From contig JBBRDW010000007.1 of NCBI GenBank assembly GCA_038203525.1, positions 12,684 to 76,683 on the forward strand: 64,000 nucleotides of DNA. Direction: 5' to 3'. The stretch is from Limnovirga sp038203525. GTDB taxonomy: Bacteria; Bacteroidota; Bacteroidia; Chitinophagales; Chitinophagaceae. The notes under the pieces are model-generated. The model saw only the letters and a program-made list of their open reading frames with translations, ran no database searches and had not been told where the DNA came from. The translations under genes were made by a program, and so were the position numbers. Positions 26,257-35,348 of the stretch are shown in pieces. The stretch's first letter is position 1. Each line of letters begins with the position of its first letter.

Positions 26257-26721
26257 GTGAAACAAAGATTATATATTGACACTTCTGTATTTGGTGGTTA
26301 CTATGACGTAGAATTTGAGGATTTTACCATTCCTCTTTTTGAAAGAATTAAAAATGGAGAATTTACATTACTTTTTTCCAGTGTAACACAAGATGAACTT
26401 TAAAATGCACCTTTGAATGTGAGGGAATTAGTTCAACATTTGAAAGCGGAACAAACTGAATTTTTGGAAATTACTGATGAAACGGTAGAATTAGCGACTA
26501 AATATATTTCCGAAAAAGTAGTAGGTAAAACAAGTTATGCAGACTGTTTGCATATCGCCTTAGCAACAATAAATCGTGCTGACTATTTGATTAGTTGGAA
26601 CTTTAAACATATCGTAAATGTTGAAAGAATTCGTGGTTATAATTCTATCAACATAAAAAATGGTTATAAGCAATTAGAAATTCGTTCACCAAGAGATTTT
26701 ATAAAATATGAAGACGACTGA
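26257..26721 (+). pseudogene. PIN-domain protein gene broken by an in-frame stop
   Basis: Reading from GTG at 26257 gives KQRLYIDTSVFGGYYD, a PIN start with the first catalytic Asp, then a TAA at codon 49 (26401-26403). The frame continues with VRELVQHLKAE..., TSYADCLHIALATINRADYLISWNFKHIVN, the later acidic PIN motifs, to 26721. One changed base (G to T in a Glu codon) would explain the break. The remaining 3' frame may start at a TTG at 26413 but lacks the first Asp. Probably a dead toxin or a sequencing error. Confidence 0.8.
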
Positions 26722-26860
26722 AAAACAATTTGACGCTGTAAAATATATGCGTCAACAAAGAGAAAAGTCAAGCGACAAGTTATCCAAAATGACTAAAACT
26801 GAAATTGTTGAATATTTCAGGAAGAAAAAATTGGAATCACAAATAAAGCCCTGTGCCTAA
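26708..26860 (+). CDS. Small protein, possible antitoxin partner of the PIN gene
   Basis: A 50-aa basic protein (MKTTEKQFDAVKYMRQQ ... TEIVEYFRKKK). The ATG lies inside the last codons of the PIN gene, an overlap of 14 bp typical of a translationally coupled pair. VKYMRQQREKSS resembles the short partner found after PIN genes of this type. The role as antitoxin is inference from position and size. Confidence 0.6.
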   Translation: MKTTEKQFDAVKYMRQQREKSSDKLSKMTKTEIVEYFRKKKLESQIKPCA

Positions 26861-26945
26861 TAAAAGTATTTGCAAAAGTTTTTTGCAGTTAACAGTGTTG
26901 TCACCATCAACCTATACTACAATAAAAGCCCAATAAAGATTTACA

Positions 26946-27003
26946 GTACAAGAGCGCGACGCAAGTAAAGTTGCACATTGATATAAATGTTGGGTACATA
27001 AAA
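26946..27003 (-). repeat. Dispersed 60-bp repeat (R orientation)
   Basis: The core GTACAAGAGCGCGACGCAA is followed by GTAAAGTTGCACATTG and the end GTTGGGTACATAAAAA. The preceding bases (AAAAGCCCAATAAAG) belong to the extended form. It lies in the gap between the PIN pair and the next toxin-antitoxin pair; nothing else was seen there. Confidence 0.8.
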
Positions 27004-27206
27004 ATCCATTTTATCCGTATAATCTGTGTTCTATCATTTTTTTGCCAATTGTTCCGTGTATTCTACTCTTATGCTTTTTGTTTTATGTGCGGCTTTTTAT
27101 TGAAGCGTAGATTGGCGCTGGAATTGTTGCGGACCTGTAATAACACCTGTAGCGGAGATGTATATATATTTTAACCACAATCTTTGTATCTTTAAAAAAA
27201 GAAATT

Positions 27207-27425
27207 ATGGCTTACAATAAAAAGGAACTGCTTTCTTTATCTGCCCCGGAAAAATTAGCGCTTGCTGAAGAGCTTTGGGGCAGCGTGGAAGAAGCATTAC
27301 TGCCAGTTACTGCAGAGGAAATTGCCTTTGCTGAAGAGCGTTTAAAAATGCATGAATCAAATCCCAAAGAAGGAGCCGGCCTGAATGAATTAAAAAAATA
27401 TTTTGCTCAGAAATATGGTTTTTAA
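27207..27425 (+). CDS. Addiction module component, TIGR02574-like antitoxin
   Basis: A 72-aa protein matching the family start ELLSLSAPEKLALAEELWGSVEE, then an acidic helix (PVTAEEIAFAEERLKMHE). These proteins neutralise a ParE/RelE-type toxin encoded just downstream. Its last codons overlap the toxin start by 11 bp. Probably autoregulated with the toxin, by family knowledge. Confidence 0.85.
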   Translation: MAYNKKELLSLSAPEKLALAEELWGSVEEALLPVTAEEIAFAEERLKMHESNPKEGAGLNELKKYFAQKYGF

Positions 27426-27720
27426 ACTTGTAATAAAACCAATCGTATTTCTGGATGCAGAAGAAACTGTTGACTGGTACGAAAAAGAATCGACTGGCTT
27501 AGGAAAACGGTTTTATAATAATTTTCTAAAAGCTTTAGAAGATATTCAATTCAAACCTTTTACTTACGCTTTTATAACAAAATCTGTACGAAGGCATATC
27601 ATAGATAAATTCCCTTACAAGGTTTATTATATCGTAACCAATGATACAATTTTCATTCTTGGTGTTTCGCATGCTAAAAGAAGCAATGCATTTGTAAAAC
27701 GCCGGTTAAAGCTTTTATAG
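27415..27720 (+). CDS. ParE/RelE-type toxin
   Basis: About 101 aa from MVFKLVIKPIVFLDAEE; four more residues upstream are possible. The pattern EETVDWYEKESTGLGKRFYNNFLKALEDI followed by RRHIIDKFPYKVYYIV and ILGVSHAKR is typical of the family, including the conserved His/Arg end. It could be a gyrase poison or an mRNA interferase; the sequence alone does not decide. It overlaps its antitoxin gene. Confidence 0.85.
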   Translation: MVFKLVIKPIVFLDAEETVDWYEKESTGLGKRFYNNFLKALEDIQFKPFTYAFITKSVRRHIIDKFPYKVYYIVTNDTIFILGVSHAKRSNAFVKRRLKLL

Positions 27721-27962
27721 ATATAGCTTGATTGAAAAATTGCATTTAGCTTTTTGTGGGGCCACTTACTTGCTTTGTTTATTACGTTATCAACATTTTT
27801 ACGTTTATATATTCTGAAATTTTTAAAATCAAAGAATAAAATAGTAACAAGAAACTTATGGCAAGAAGAAAGAAAGCAGTTTGAATTGCTGGTTCTATTT
27901 GTATAGGCAGCAAGGCTGCACAATCAATCACCGGAAACGGTAAACAAATTAAAAAACATACT

Positions 27963-28532
27963 ATGCCAAGAAATAATAAAATGATACTTGCGCCGGAACA
28001 AAGTAAAGAACTGCTCAACACATTAAAGACCCGTTTTGAGAAAAACATGAACCGTCATAAAGGGCTTGAATGGAATAAAGTACAGGCAAAACTGGATGCC
28101 GATACTGAAAAATTATGGTCGCTTAATGAAATGGAAAGAACAGGCGGCGAACCAGATATTGTTGGGTTTGATAAACCCACAGGAGCCTACATCTTTTACG
28201 ACTGTTCTGCCGAAAGCCCTAATGGCCGCAGAAGTTTTTGTTACGATAAAGAAGCACTGGATGCAAGAAAAGAAAATAAACCAAAAGACAGTGCTATTAA
28301 TATGGCTGCTGCTATGGGCATTGACATTTTATCAGAAGAGCAATACCGGGCATTGCAGCAACTGGGAAATTTTGATACAAAAACTTCAAGCTGGGTAAAA
28401 ACACCTGAAGAGATTAGAAAACTTGGCGGTGCCCTTTTTTGCGACCGGCGCTATAACATGGTCTTCGTATACCACAACGGTGCAGAATCTTATTATGCCG
28501 GAAGGGCGTTTCGTGGCTCGCTATGGATGTAA
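27963..28532 (+). CDS. DUF4256 family protein
   Basis: A 189-aa soluble protein. The whole length fits DUF4256: LLNTLKTRFEKNMNRHKGLEW near the start, ERTGGEPDIVGFD and YDCSAESPNGRRSFCYD in the middle, and GGALFCDRRYNMVFVYHNGAESYY at the end. The function is unknown. It stands alone, with a 240-bp gap of no visible content upstream. Confidence 0.85.
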   Translation: MPRNNKMILAPEQSKELLNTLKTRFEKNMNRHKGLEWNKVQAKLDADTEKLWSLNEMERTGGEPDIVGFDKPTGAYIFYDCSAESPNGRRSFCYDKEALDARKENKPKDSAINMAAAMGIDILSEEQYRALQQLGNFDTKTSSWVKTPEEIRKLGGALFCDRRYNMVFVYHNGAESYYAGRAFRGSLWM

Positions 28533-28611
28533 ATTTTGTAGAGACTGGTAAATTTAAATCTGAGCCAACGCTGGTACATTAGCTGAGCAAAGCTCCGTGC
28601 AATTACCGGCC

Positions 28612-28672
28612 GCTCAAGAGTGCGACGCAACAGAAGTTGCACATTGATACAACTGCCGGGCACCTAAAAAGT
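28612..28672 (-). repeat. Dispersed 60-bp repeat (R orientation)
   Basis: CTCAAGAGTGCGACGCAA is followed by AGAAGTTGCACATTG and the end GCCGGGCACCTAAAAA. It lies in the 331-bp gap before the CxxCH protein gene; the rest of the gap is AT-rich without clear signals. Confidence 0.8.
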
Positions 28673-28863
28673 CTATCCAAATCTGCAAACATTGTTTTGA
28701 GCTGTAATGTTAGTGAGATAATCGCGGAAAGATTTCATCTTACATTTTTTTTTCTGGAATAACCCTAAATAAATTTATTCGTATATTCATTATTCAATTC
28801 AACCAATCAAAAGTTGTCAGAAAACCAAACAATATTGCTCATCATGATCTTAATTGCCCTTAT

Positions 28864-30753
28864 ATGAAAACTAAAAGAAGCTCCATTTTTTCATCTTTTA
28901 TTTTTGCGTTTTTATTTTTGTTTTTTTCATCTGCATACACACCGTTTTCAAATCCTGTTACAGTTCCGGCAGCAGAAGATGTACTCGTTCAGCAGATTCC
29001 CGGCGACAATCAGCATATGCTAATGATGGCAAACTATTCAAAGGAAAATTTTTCCGGAGATTTTGTTACGCTTTTCGTCAACAGCCAGGGCCTGGTTTTT
29101 AAAGACGATGGAAAAGATTACGATAAAAAAAAAGGCGATGGATTGTACACTGCCTTGGTTACTGCCAACGTAAATGAATTCGTAAGAATGGCTGCCGAAA
29201 AATATGCAGCAATAAAAAAGGCCGGCGATAAACCGGTTTATTTCAACGGCCGCAGAATTGGTGAGAGCCCGGATCACGTTTTTGGTTTTGATGTTCAAAA
29301 ATTCAGGGCAAATGAACCCGTTTCCATTGCAGACTTAACCCTAGACGCCGGCTCCCCCGGAGGTTCTAAAATAACCAAGCTAAGAAATAATAGCGTGGTA
29401 GTTACAGATATAGGCGTTGTGGAAGACCCTGCACGCACCTGGAACCCCTGCGAACAAAAAGGCAATATCAACGGCCCATGGACTTTTAACACCATTATGC
29501 GGCAGCTTGCTTCAACAAGCCCTACGAACATTGCTTCAGACGAGCAGGTATCTGACTTTGTAAAGAACCTTATTAATAACTGGTCCAGCGAGCAGGTAAT
29601 TAACGGCGATACCGTAACGCCACGCTTAAAAGCTGAAAGTATAATTTTAACTCCATGGTTTAATAAAAGTGAGGCAGCCGGCGCACCGGCAGGGCAACTT
29701 GATATGCGGTTTGCGCCGTTTAAACTAACAGCAATAACGAACAGGTTTGATTTAAGAGCTGGCGAACGAAATGGCACAACATCAAACCCTGCTGGCGAAG
29801 CAAGATTTGTATTTTGCCTTATAAACCCAGATTGCACCGCAGCAATGGAAATGACCCTTATTCTTGAGTATGGAATTAACGTGGCCAATACCTGCCAGGC
29901 TAAACAGACCTGGGCTGTACAGTGGTATAATTTAAAAGATATGGCTATTGGAAGCAGTGAATATAACAGTGCATTGCAAGCTATTACGGATCAGTTTAGT
30001 TTGTGCGGCAACAATCCATCAAAACCAAATCAAAGCTGCCTGAACCAGCTGCGTACCAACGAGACTGTTTTAGCCGAGTCTTTAGACACTACAGAGTTCA
30101 GGGAATTTGTTTTAGATGACGCAACACATCTTTTGAAAGGCCATGCATTAGGCCAAACACCAGCCAATAAATACAACGCAAAATTAAATAACCCTGATGT
30201 TGCACGTATGGCGAAATATGTAAACGACAATGCAAAAGCCATAAAAGATGAAGTTAATACAGTTCCTGCGCTTTTCCAGGATTCATTCTTTTTAGGTGGG
30301 CGTTCCTCTATTACCGGCCCGGCCGTAGGGCTTCCGCCAAATGTTTATTACTGGGACGGCGGCGGTGTAAAAGGAGATGCTGCTTTTATAAGGAACAATA
30401 ATGCCAGGGAGCGGTTTTCAATAAATACCTGTAATGGTTGCCATGCCGGTGAATCGCAAACAAATTTAACGCATATTGATCCAGTATTTTTTGGCACGCA
30501 GGCCACCCTCTCCGGTTATTTATCAGGAAGAGCAGGGCGCGGCGGGGCTATCGATTTTGACAATGATCCCAACAACGATGAAATAGCAATACTCGATCCT
30601 GCATTGAGGCCCGCAGGTAATCCGGCAACTGTTACTTTTAATGATATAAGCCGAAGGGCGCACGACCTCAAGCTATTTGTTGAAACACCCTGCGGATCTC
30701 CGCTAGGCATAAGTGCAGCGTTGTTGTTTCACCCATTAAATTCTGTACATTAA
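28864..30753 (+). CDS. Secreted protein with one CxxCH motif, unknown
   Basis: A 629-aa protein with a signal peptide (FIFAFLFLFFSSAYT, cleavage near residue 25). Residues 523-527 read CNGCH, a possible covalent haem c site, within RFSINTCNGCHAGESQ. No second CxxCH is seen. The first third has an immunoglobulin-like feel (DGLYTALVTANVNEF); the middle contains conserved NRFDLR and FVFCLINPDC stretches. Similar layouts occur in uncharacterised secreted proteins of myxobacteria, from memory. The function is unknown. Confidence 0.6.
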   Translation: MKTKRSSIFSSFIFAFLFLFFSSAYTPFSNPVTVPAAEDVLVQQIPGDNQHMLMMANYSKENFSGDFVTLFVNSQGLVFKDDGKDYDKKKGDGLYTALVTANVNEFVRMAAEKYAAIKKAGDKPVYFNGRRIGESPDHVFGFDVQKFRANEPVSIADLTLDAGSPGGSKITKLRNNSVVVTDIGVVEDPARTWNPCEQKGNINGPWTFNTIMRQLASTSPTNIASDEQVSDFVKNLINNWSSEQVINGDTVTPRLKAESIILTPWFNKSEAAGAPAGQLDMRFAPFKLTAITNRFDLRAGERNGTTSNPAGEARFVFCLINPDCTAAMEMTLILEYGINVANTCQAKQTWAVQWYNLKDMAIGSSEYNSALQAITDQFSLCGNNPSKPNQSCLNQLRTNETVLAESLDTTEFREFVLDDATHLLKGHALGQTPANKYNAKLNNPDVARMAKYVNDNAKAIKDEVNTVPALFQDSFFLGGRSSITGPAVGLPPNVYYWDGGGVKGDAAFIRNNNARERFSINTCNGCHAGESQTNLTHIDPVFFGTQATLSGYLSGRAGRGGAIDFDNDPNNDEIAILDPALRPAGNPATVTFNDISRRAHDLKLFVETPCGSPLGISAALLFHPLNSVH

Positions 30754-30765
30754 CAGGCAGTTTTT

Positions 30766-31106
30766 TACAAATTTTCTTTGGGCGGCTTTGCTTGCAGCTT
30801 GCCCCGCCAAGGCGCATATGCGTCAAGCTAAGGAATACATTTATTGACCCAACAGCATTGCTACTATTCAGCTTTCGTTGCGTCGCACGCTTGTACTGTT
30901 GGTTCCCTCTGCAACTTTCACGAATCAGCCACTTATCTCTTTGCAAATGAAAGATAAGATTATTCGGCAACGCATTAATATTGAAACCCTATTACTAAAT
31001 CCTTATTGCAAGACAACCTAAAACCATTACTGGTAAACACTTTCAGTGATTTTTAACAAAAATCAGCTTGACGCATATGCGCCAAGGCGGTGGTCGCACG
31101 CTAGTA
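30766..31106 (+). repeat. Dispersed repeat (F) interrupted by the 270-bp element
   Basis: The outer parts are GGGCGGCTTTGCTTGCAGC-TTGCCCCGCCAAGG on the left and CCAAGGCGG-TGGTCGCACGCTAGTAC on the right, an F-oriented palindromic variant. The element at 30813-31081 splits it, and CCAAGG stands on both sides of the insertion. Confidence 0.7.
30813..31081 (+). mobile_element. Non-autonomous 270-bp element with terminal inverted repeats, copy 2
   Basis: It is 269 bp, begins CGCATATGCGTCAAGCT and ends with its complement. It carries the core TTGCGTCGCACGCTTGTAC at 30878-30896. It matches copy 1 (12909-13178) in reverse orientation along its length. There is no coding capacity for a transposase. 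Confidence 0.8.
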
Positions 31107-31162
31107 CGCTCGGATATTTTTTTGAGCTTTTACAAAAGGAAAGCCTGCAGGAGTTTTACCAA

Positions 31163-31528
31163 TTATATTTTCAACTCCCCTTCTCCAAAGATTTGTTGTT
31201 CATCTCTGTCTTCCATTGGTAGCTTTCGGATAAACTCATCATAACCTTCTTCATCATCATGATTGCTGTAAACGCCGTAAGCATCTAAACTGTAACCGAT
31301 TAATCCATCATTGGCTTCAATCAAATAAATAATAGAAGAGTCTGACGGACTTGATTCATCACCTTCAAAGCGGTAAGTTTTTATGATTTTCAGTTCTTCT
31401 GGCTTATATACTTTGCCCTTACCTGCCGTAAAACCTTCCGGAGTCATTTTAAATTCATTATCCTGTTTGCTTACCCTCAATTTTTCTAAAATAGAAAGCA
31501 GAGAGGTCATCGTGACTGGTGTTTGCAT
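31163..31528 (-). CDS. Conserved protein of unknown function
   Basis: A 121-aa acidic soluble protein. The middle KPEELKIIKTYRFEGDES...IIYLIEANDGLIGYSLDAYGVYSN resembles a Bacteroidota family that databases sometimes mislabel as phosphoribosylpyrophosphate synthetase; it has no PRPP-binding loop. A single gene, function unknown. Confidence 0.65.
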   Translation of the reverse strand: MQTPVTMTSLLSILEKLRVSKQDNEFKMTPEGFTAGKGKVYKPEELKIIKTYRFEGDESSPSDSSIIYLIEANDGLIGYSLDAYGVYSNHDDEEGYDEFIRKLPMEDRDEQQIFGEGELKI

Positions 31529-31700
31529 AATTATTTTTTTTGATTCAATGTCTTATTAGTTAAACAAAATAGATGCCCGAAATTGATAAGGATAGTCGTG
31601 TTCATTCTTAAAAATATCTGGCATCATATTTAAAGTTAGTTGTACAGAGATGTTGTGAAAATTTTAATTAAAGAATATATTTTTTAAACAAAAAAACATT

Positions 31701-32294
31701 ATGTCAATTAGCCTGATAGAAACGATTCAGAAGAATTTGGGATATCCTGAAATAAAAAAAATAGATCCAAATACAGATCATGCGCAATTAGCGGGGAACG
31801 GGTTTACTGAATACAATTTAGGACAGGCCGCTATCCCTGCCATATTATTGTCTATGTGCAAGTATACCCAGAAAGATATTGGGGCAAAAGAAGTTCTATG
31901 TGGAGATATATCCACAGACTGGTTGCATTTATTGCTCGGTAAGAAACGGGATGAAGCGATTGGGCAAATTGCCGCGTATGCAGCAACTTCCGACGAAGCA
32001 GCCTCGGGTAAAATGCAAGCTATTGCGGTTGAAGCGGTAAATGTTATCAGAAAGTCTGATCCGCTTACATTAAACGATGTAAAGCTTTTACTTGCTAACG
32101 AAAAAAATAACATCCTGCTTTATTTGCCACCGGCTTTGCATTTTGGATTTTTACTTGAAGATAATGCCCTTGACGACAATACACATAAAATGGAAGGTCC
32201 AGTATCGAGTCTTGTGAATGCAATAGGAAATCTTTTTTCTGGCGGGGAAAGAGAAGAAGAAGAAGAAAAAAACAAAAGAGAATCCCATTTTTAA
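31701..32294 (+). CDS. Hypothetical protein with charged tail
   Basis: A 197-aa soluble protein, mostly helical. The C-terminal end is highly charged (GGEREEEEEKNKRESHF). A short motif HKMEGPVSSLVNAIGNLFSGG comes before it. I do not recognise the family. No operon partner. Confidence 0.6.
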   Translation: MSISLIETIQKNLGYPEIKKIDPNTDHAQLAGNGFTEYNLGQAAIPAILLSMCKYTQKDIGAKEVLCGDISTDWLHLLLGKKRDEAIGQIAAYAATSDEAASGKMQAIAVEAVNVIRKSDPLTLNDVKLLLANEKNNILLYLPPALHFGFLLEDNALDDNTHKMEGPVSSLVNAIGNLFSGGEREEEEEKNKRESHF

Positions 32295-32363
32295 TTGCTT
32301 TCGCAGTTGTTGATGTACCCGCCAACGACCTTCGCTAAAATAAAAGTTCAATAAGGTTCTTCA

Positions 32364-32428
32364 GTACAAGAGTGCGACGCAAGTAAAGTTGCCTAACGAT
32401 TCAACTGCGGGATGCATAAAAAATATAT
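32364..32428 (-). repeat. Dispersed 60-bp repeat (R orientation)
   Basis: The exact core GTACAAGAGTGCGACGCAA is at 32364-32382, followed by GTAAAGTTGCCTAACG and GCGGGATGCATAAAAAAT. Upstream bases (CTTCGCTAAAATAAAAG) match the extended form. Confidence 0.85.
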
Positions 32429-32540
32429 ATCATCTGATCTATCCGTGTCATCCGAGTTCCCTCATTCTCCACGGGAAATTAATTAAAGTTCTAAATACCT
32501 TTATCAGTAAATTGTTTGCTTATTGAAACAATCTACTGCC

Positions 32541-34934
32541 ATGAAAAAATATATATACTTTTTATTCTTTGTTTGCTGTTTTGCTAATGCACAATCGCAA
32601 CCAATTGCCGGCGATGTCGTCAATAAACAATGGGCTGCCAACTGGATTGTTGTTCCCGGCACGCCGCTTCACGATTATGGTGTATACCATTTTAGAAAAA
32701 GTTTTCCACTGGATCAAAAACCTGCGCAGTTTATCATTCATGTTTCAGGAGATAACCGCTATAAATTATTTGTAAACGGCACGATGGTTTCGTTTGGCCC
32801 GGCACGTGGTGATATTTATTACTGGAATTTTGAAACAGTTGATATTGCGCCCTACCTACAGCAGGGTAACAATACTTTAGCCGCTGTTGTATGGAATTTT
32901 GGCGAGGAAAGACAGGAAGCGCAAATCTCTTATCAAACCGCTTTTATACTGCAGGGAAATAGCGATAAAGAAAAAATGGTGAACACAGACAAGTCATGGC
33001 TTTGTATGCAAAACAGTGCTTACACTCCGCTTACACCGCTGCTTGTTTACAGTTATTATGCCGCAGGGCCAACTGAAAAAATTGACTACCACAGCTACCC
33101 AACCGGCTGGATGCAAAACGATTATAACGATGCAGCGTGGAAACATGCACAGCAGCTTTTTAACGGCTTGCCAAAAGGCGTACTTAACTGGACGCTTGGC
33201 TGGATGCTGGTGCCACGTAATATTCCGCAAATGGAAATTACCGAACAGCGTTTGCAGAAAATACGTTTCTCAAATGGCATAACAATAGCAGACGATTTTT
33301 TAAAAGGTAATAAAAATTTTACTGTTCCGGCAAATACTAAAGTAAGTGTGCTGGTTGATCAAAGTTTTTTAACTACGGCATACCCCGTGTTTAAATTCAG
33401 CAATGGCAACAATGCAAAAATTAATCTTTCTTATGCTGAAGGATTGTATAAAGATGAAGGAACCGCGACTGACTGGCGGGAACAAAATCAAAAAGGCAAC
33501 CGCGATGAAATTGAAGGGAAAAGGTTTGTTGGTTTAACGGATGAACTAATTTCAAACGGCAGCAATGATCAGATTTTTACCGCATTAATGTGGCGCACTT
33601 ACCGTTATCTTAAACTTGATATTGAAACTAAAGAGGAGCCACTTACCGTAAAAGACCTGTATGGTTTATACGAAGGTTATCCCTTTAAAATGAATGCTGG
33701 TTTTGAAAGCGATGATCCCAATCTTTCAAAAATTTTAGAAACGGGCTGGCGCACTGCAAGGCTCGATGCGCATGAAACTTATATGGATTGCCCCTATTAC
33801 GAGCAGTTGCAATATGTGGGCGATACACGCATACAGGCCCTCGTCTCTTTATACAACAGTGGCGATGACCGCCTGATGCGCAATGCCATTGAACAGGTAC
33901 GAAACTCCCTGATGCCCGAAGGCATTACCCTCAGCCGTTACCCTACTGCGCATCCGCAAGAGATACCCACTTTTTCTTTAATATGGATTGCCATGCTGCA
34001 CGATTATTACAGGTACCGCGGCGATGAAGATTTTATTCGCAAGCAACTGCCTGTGGCAAGAATGGTGCTCCAGTTTTTTAACCAGTTTCAGCAAAACGAC
34101 GGCAGCCTTAAAAATGTTCCTTACTGGGATTTTACCGATTGGGTCGATGATAAAGGATGGTACGGTGGTGTTGCGCCCATCAGCGGCGATGGTACGTCTG
34201 CGGCACTCGACTTTCAGTTACTCATGGCTTATGAAACAGCCGCTTCACTCGAGAAGCAGGTGGGCATGCAATCATTCGCTGATATTTATACAAAAAATGT
34301 GGCACAGCTAAAGCAAAGTATTGTTACCAATTACTGGAGCAACGGTAGAAAAATGTTCAGTGATACCAAAGAGAAATCTTTATACTCGCAGCACTGCAAT
34401 TCACTCGCAATACTTACTGATGTTGTTACTGGCCCAGCTGCAACATCGCTTGCAAAGAAGATGCTTACCGATACCGGCATTAGCAAAGCCACCGTTTATT
34501 TTCGTTATTACCTGCACCGCGCAATGGCGAAAGCAGGTTTGGGAAACCAGTATCTTCAAATGCTCGATAAGTGGAAAGAGAACCTCGCCATGGGCCTTAC
34601 CACCTGGGCCGAAATGGACGATGTAAACCGTTCCCGTTCCGATTGTCACGCCTGGGGAAGCAGCCCCAATATTGAGTTGTACCGAATTGTGCTGGGTATT
34701 GATAGTGATGCACCCGGCTTTAGTAAAATAAAAATTGAACCACATCTTGGCAGCCTAAAAAATGCCTCCGGTTTTATGCCGCACCCCAAAGGAAAGATTG
34801 CTGTTCAATACACACAGGATGCAAACGGAAAGTGGAAAATCAATATTCAATTACCGGCAACTATTACCGGCACATTCATCTGGAACGGCATGGCACATCC
34901 ACTGCATGATGGCAATAATAATTTTATGTTATAA
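32541..34934 (+). CDS. Alpha-L-rhamnosidase, GH78
   Basis: A secreted glycosidase releasing terminal rhamnose, 797 aa. The start MKKYIYFLFFVCCFANAQS gives a clear signal peptide; the frame to 32523 needs a TTG start. The N-terminal beta domains hold NRYKLFVNGTMVSFGPARGD, typical of GH78. The (alpha/alpha)6 barrel carries YMDCPYYEQLQYVGD and, near the end, SRSDCHAWGSSP. It stands with a CE4 deacetylase and a GH29 fucosidase downstream, but on opposite strands. Confidence 0.9.
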   Translation: MKKYIYFLFFVCCFANAQSQPIAGDVVNKQWAANWIVVPGTPLHDYGVYHFRKSFPLDQKPAQFIIHVSGDNRYKLFVNGTMVSFGPARGDIYYWNFETVDIAPYLQQGNNTLAAVVWNFGEERQEAQISYQTAFILQGNSDKEKMVNTDKSWLCMQNSAYTPLTPLLVYSYYAAGPTEKIDYHSYPTGWMQNDYNDAAWKHAQQLFNGLPKGVLNWTLGWMLVPRNIPQMEITEQRLQKIRFSNGITIADDFLKGNKNFTVPANTKVSVLVDQSFLTTAYPVFKFSNGNNAKINLSYAEGLYKDEGTATDWREQNQKGNRDEIEGKRFVGLTDELISNGSNDQIFTALMWRTYRYLKLDIETKEEPLTVKDLYGLYEGYPFKMNAGFESDDPNLSKILETGWRTARLDAHETYMDCPYYEQLQYVGDTRIQALVSLYNSGDDRLMRNAIEQVRNSLMPEGITLSRYPTAHPQEIPTFSLIWIAMLHDYYRYRGDEDFIRKQLPVARMVLQFFNQFQQNDGSLKNVPYWDFTDWVDDKGWYGGVAPISGDGTSAALDFQLLMAYETAASLEKQVGMQSFADIYTKNVAQLKQSIVTNYWSNGRKMFSDTKEKSLYSQHCNSLAILTDVVTGPAATSLAKKMLTDTGISKATVYFRYYLHRAMAKAGLGNQYLQMLDKWKENLAMGLTTWAEMDDVNRSRSDCHAWGSSPNIELYRIVLGIDSDAPGFSKIKIEPHLGSLKNASGFMPHPKGKIAVQYTQDANGKWKINIQLPATITGTFIWNGMAHPLHDGNNNFML

Positions 34935-34939
34935 GAAAT

Positions 34940-35338
34940 TTTTGAGCCCGGCAGATGGAATAATATTGAGCTTTACTTGCGTCGCACTCTTGTGCTGTAG
35001 GTTCTATGCGCGGCTTTTACCGAAGCTTAGATTGAAGCGAAGGATGTTGGTGACAACACGAACATCGGTGGACACCACCAACATTGGCGGACACTTCGGC
35101 TAAAGCCCAAAGACTGGTTTTCTTTAACCCAGGCTTTAAAGCCTGGGTTATAAACAAGCAAATTATATTTCAGCTTTAGCCAAAGAGTCTTCACTGGAAT
35201 AACAGAAGATCTGATTTAACTTCAGTTATTATAAAAGCTCCTTAGAATTTGCATCGGCATAAGAGAGCGGCAACCGCCTAGGCGCGGCAAGCTGCAAAAT
35301 CCGATGCTATGAAAAACTATTGGCTTGGTTCAAAATAA
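34940..35338. repeat. Composite repeat element with a nested palindrome, no gene
   Basis: An F copy (core 34977-34995, left end TTTTTGAGCCCGGC) faces an R copy of the palindromic variant (about 35260-35338, with ACCGCCTAGGCG). Between them are GAAGCTTAGATTGAAGCG, GTTGGTGACAACACG and the palindrome at 35125-35150. It explains the gap between GH78 and the deacetylase. Confidence 0.7.
35125..35150. repeat. Second-family palindromic repeat, copy 2
   Basis: A perfect 26-bp palindrome centred on TTTAAA: TAACCCAGGCTTT and its complement, preceded by GGCTAAAGCC. Compare 22636-22661, where two positions per arm differ in a compensated way. Confidence 0.8.
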
Positions 35339-35348
35339 TTCAAAACTA

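Noticed and set aside
30668..30970. 100-aa minus-strand open frame inside element copy 2
   Set aside because: It overlaps the 3' end of the CxxCH gene and has no transposase motifs; copy 1 does not keep it.
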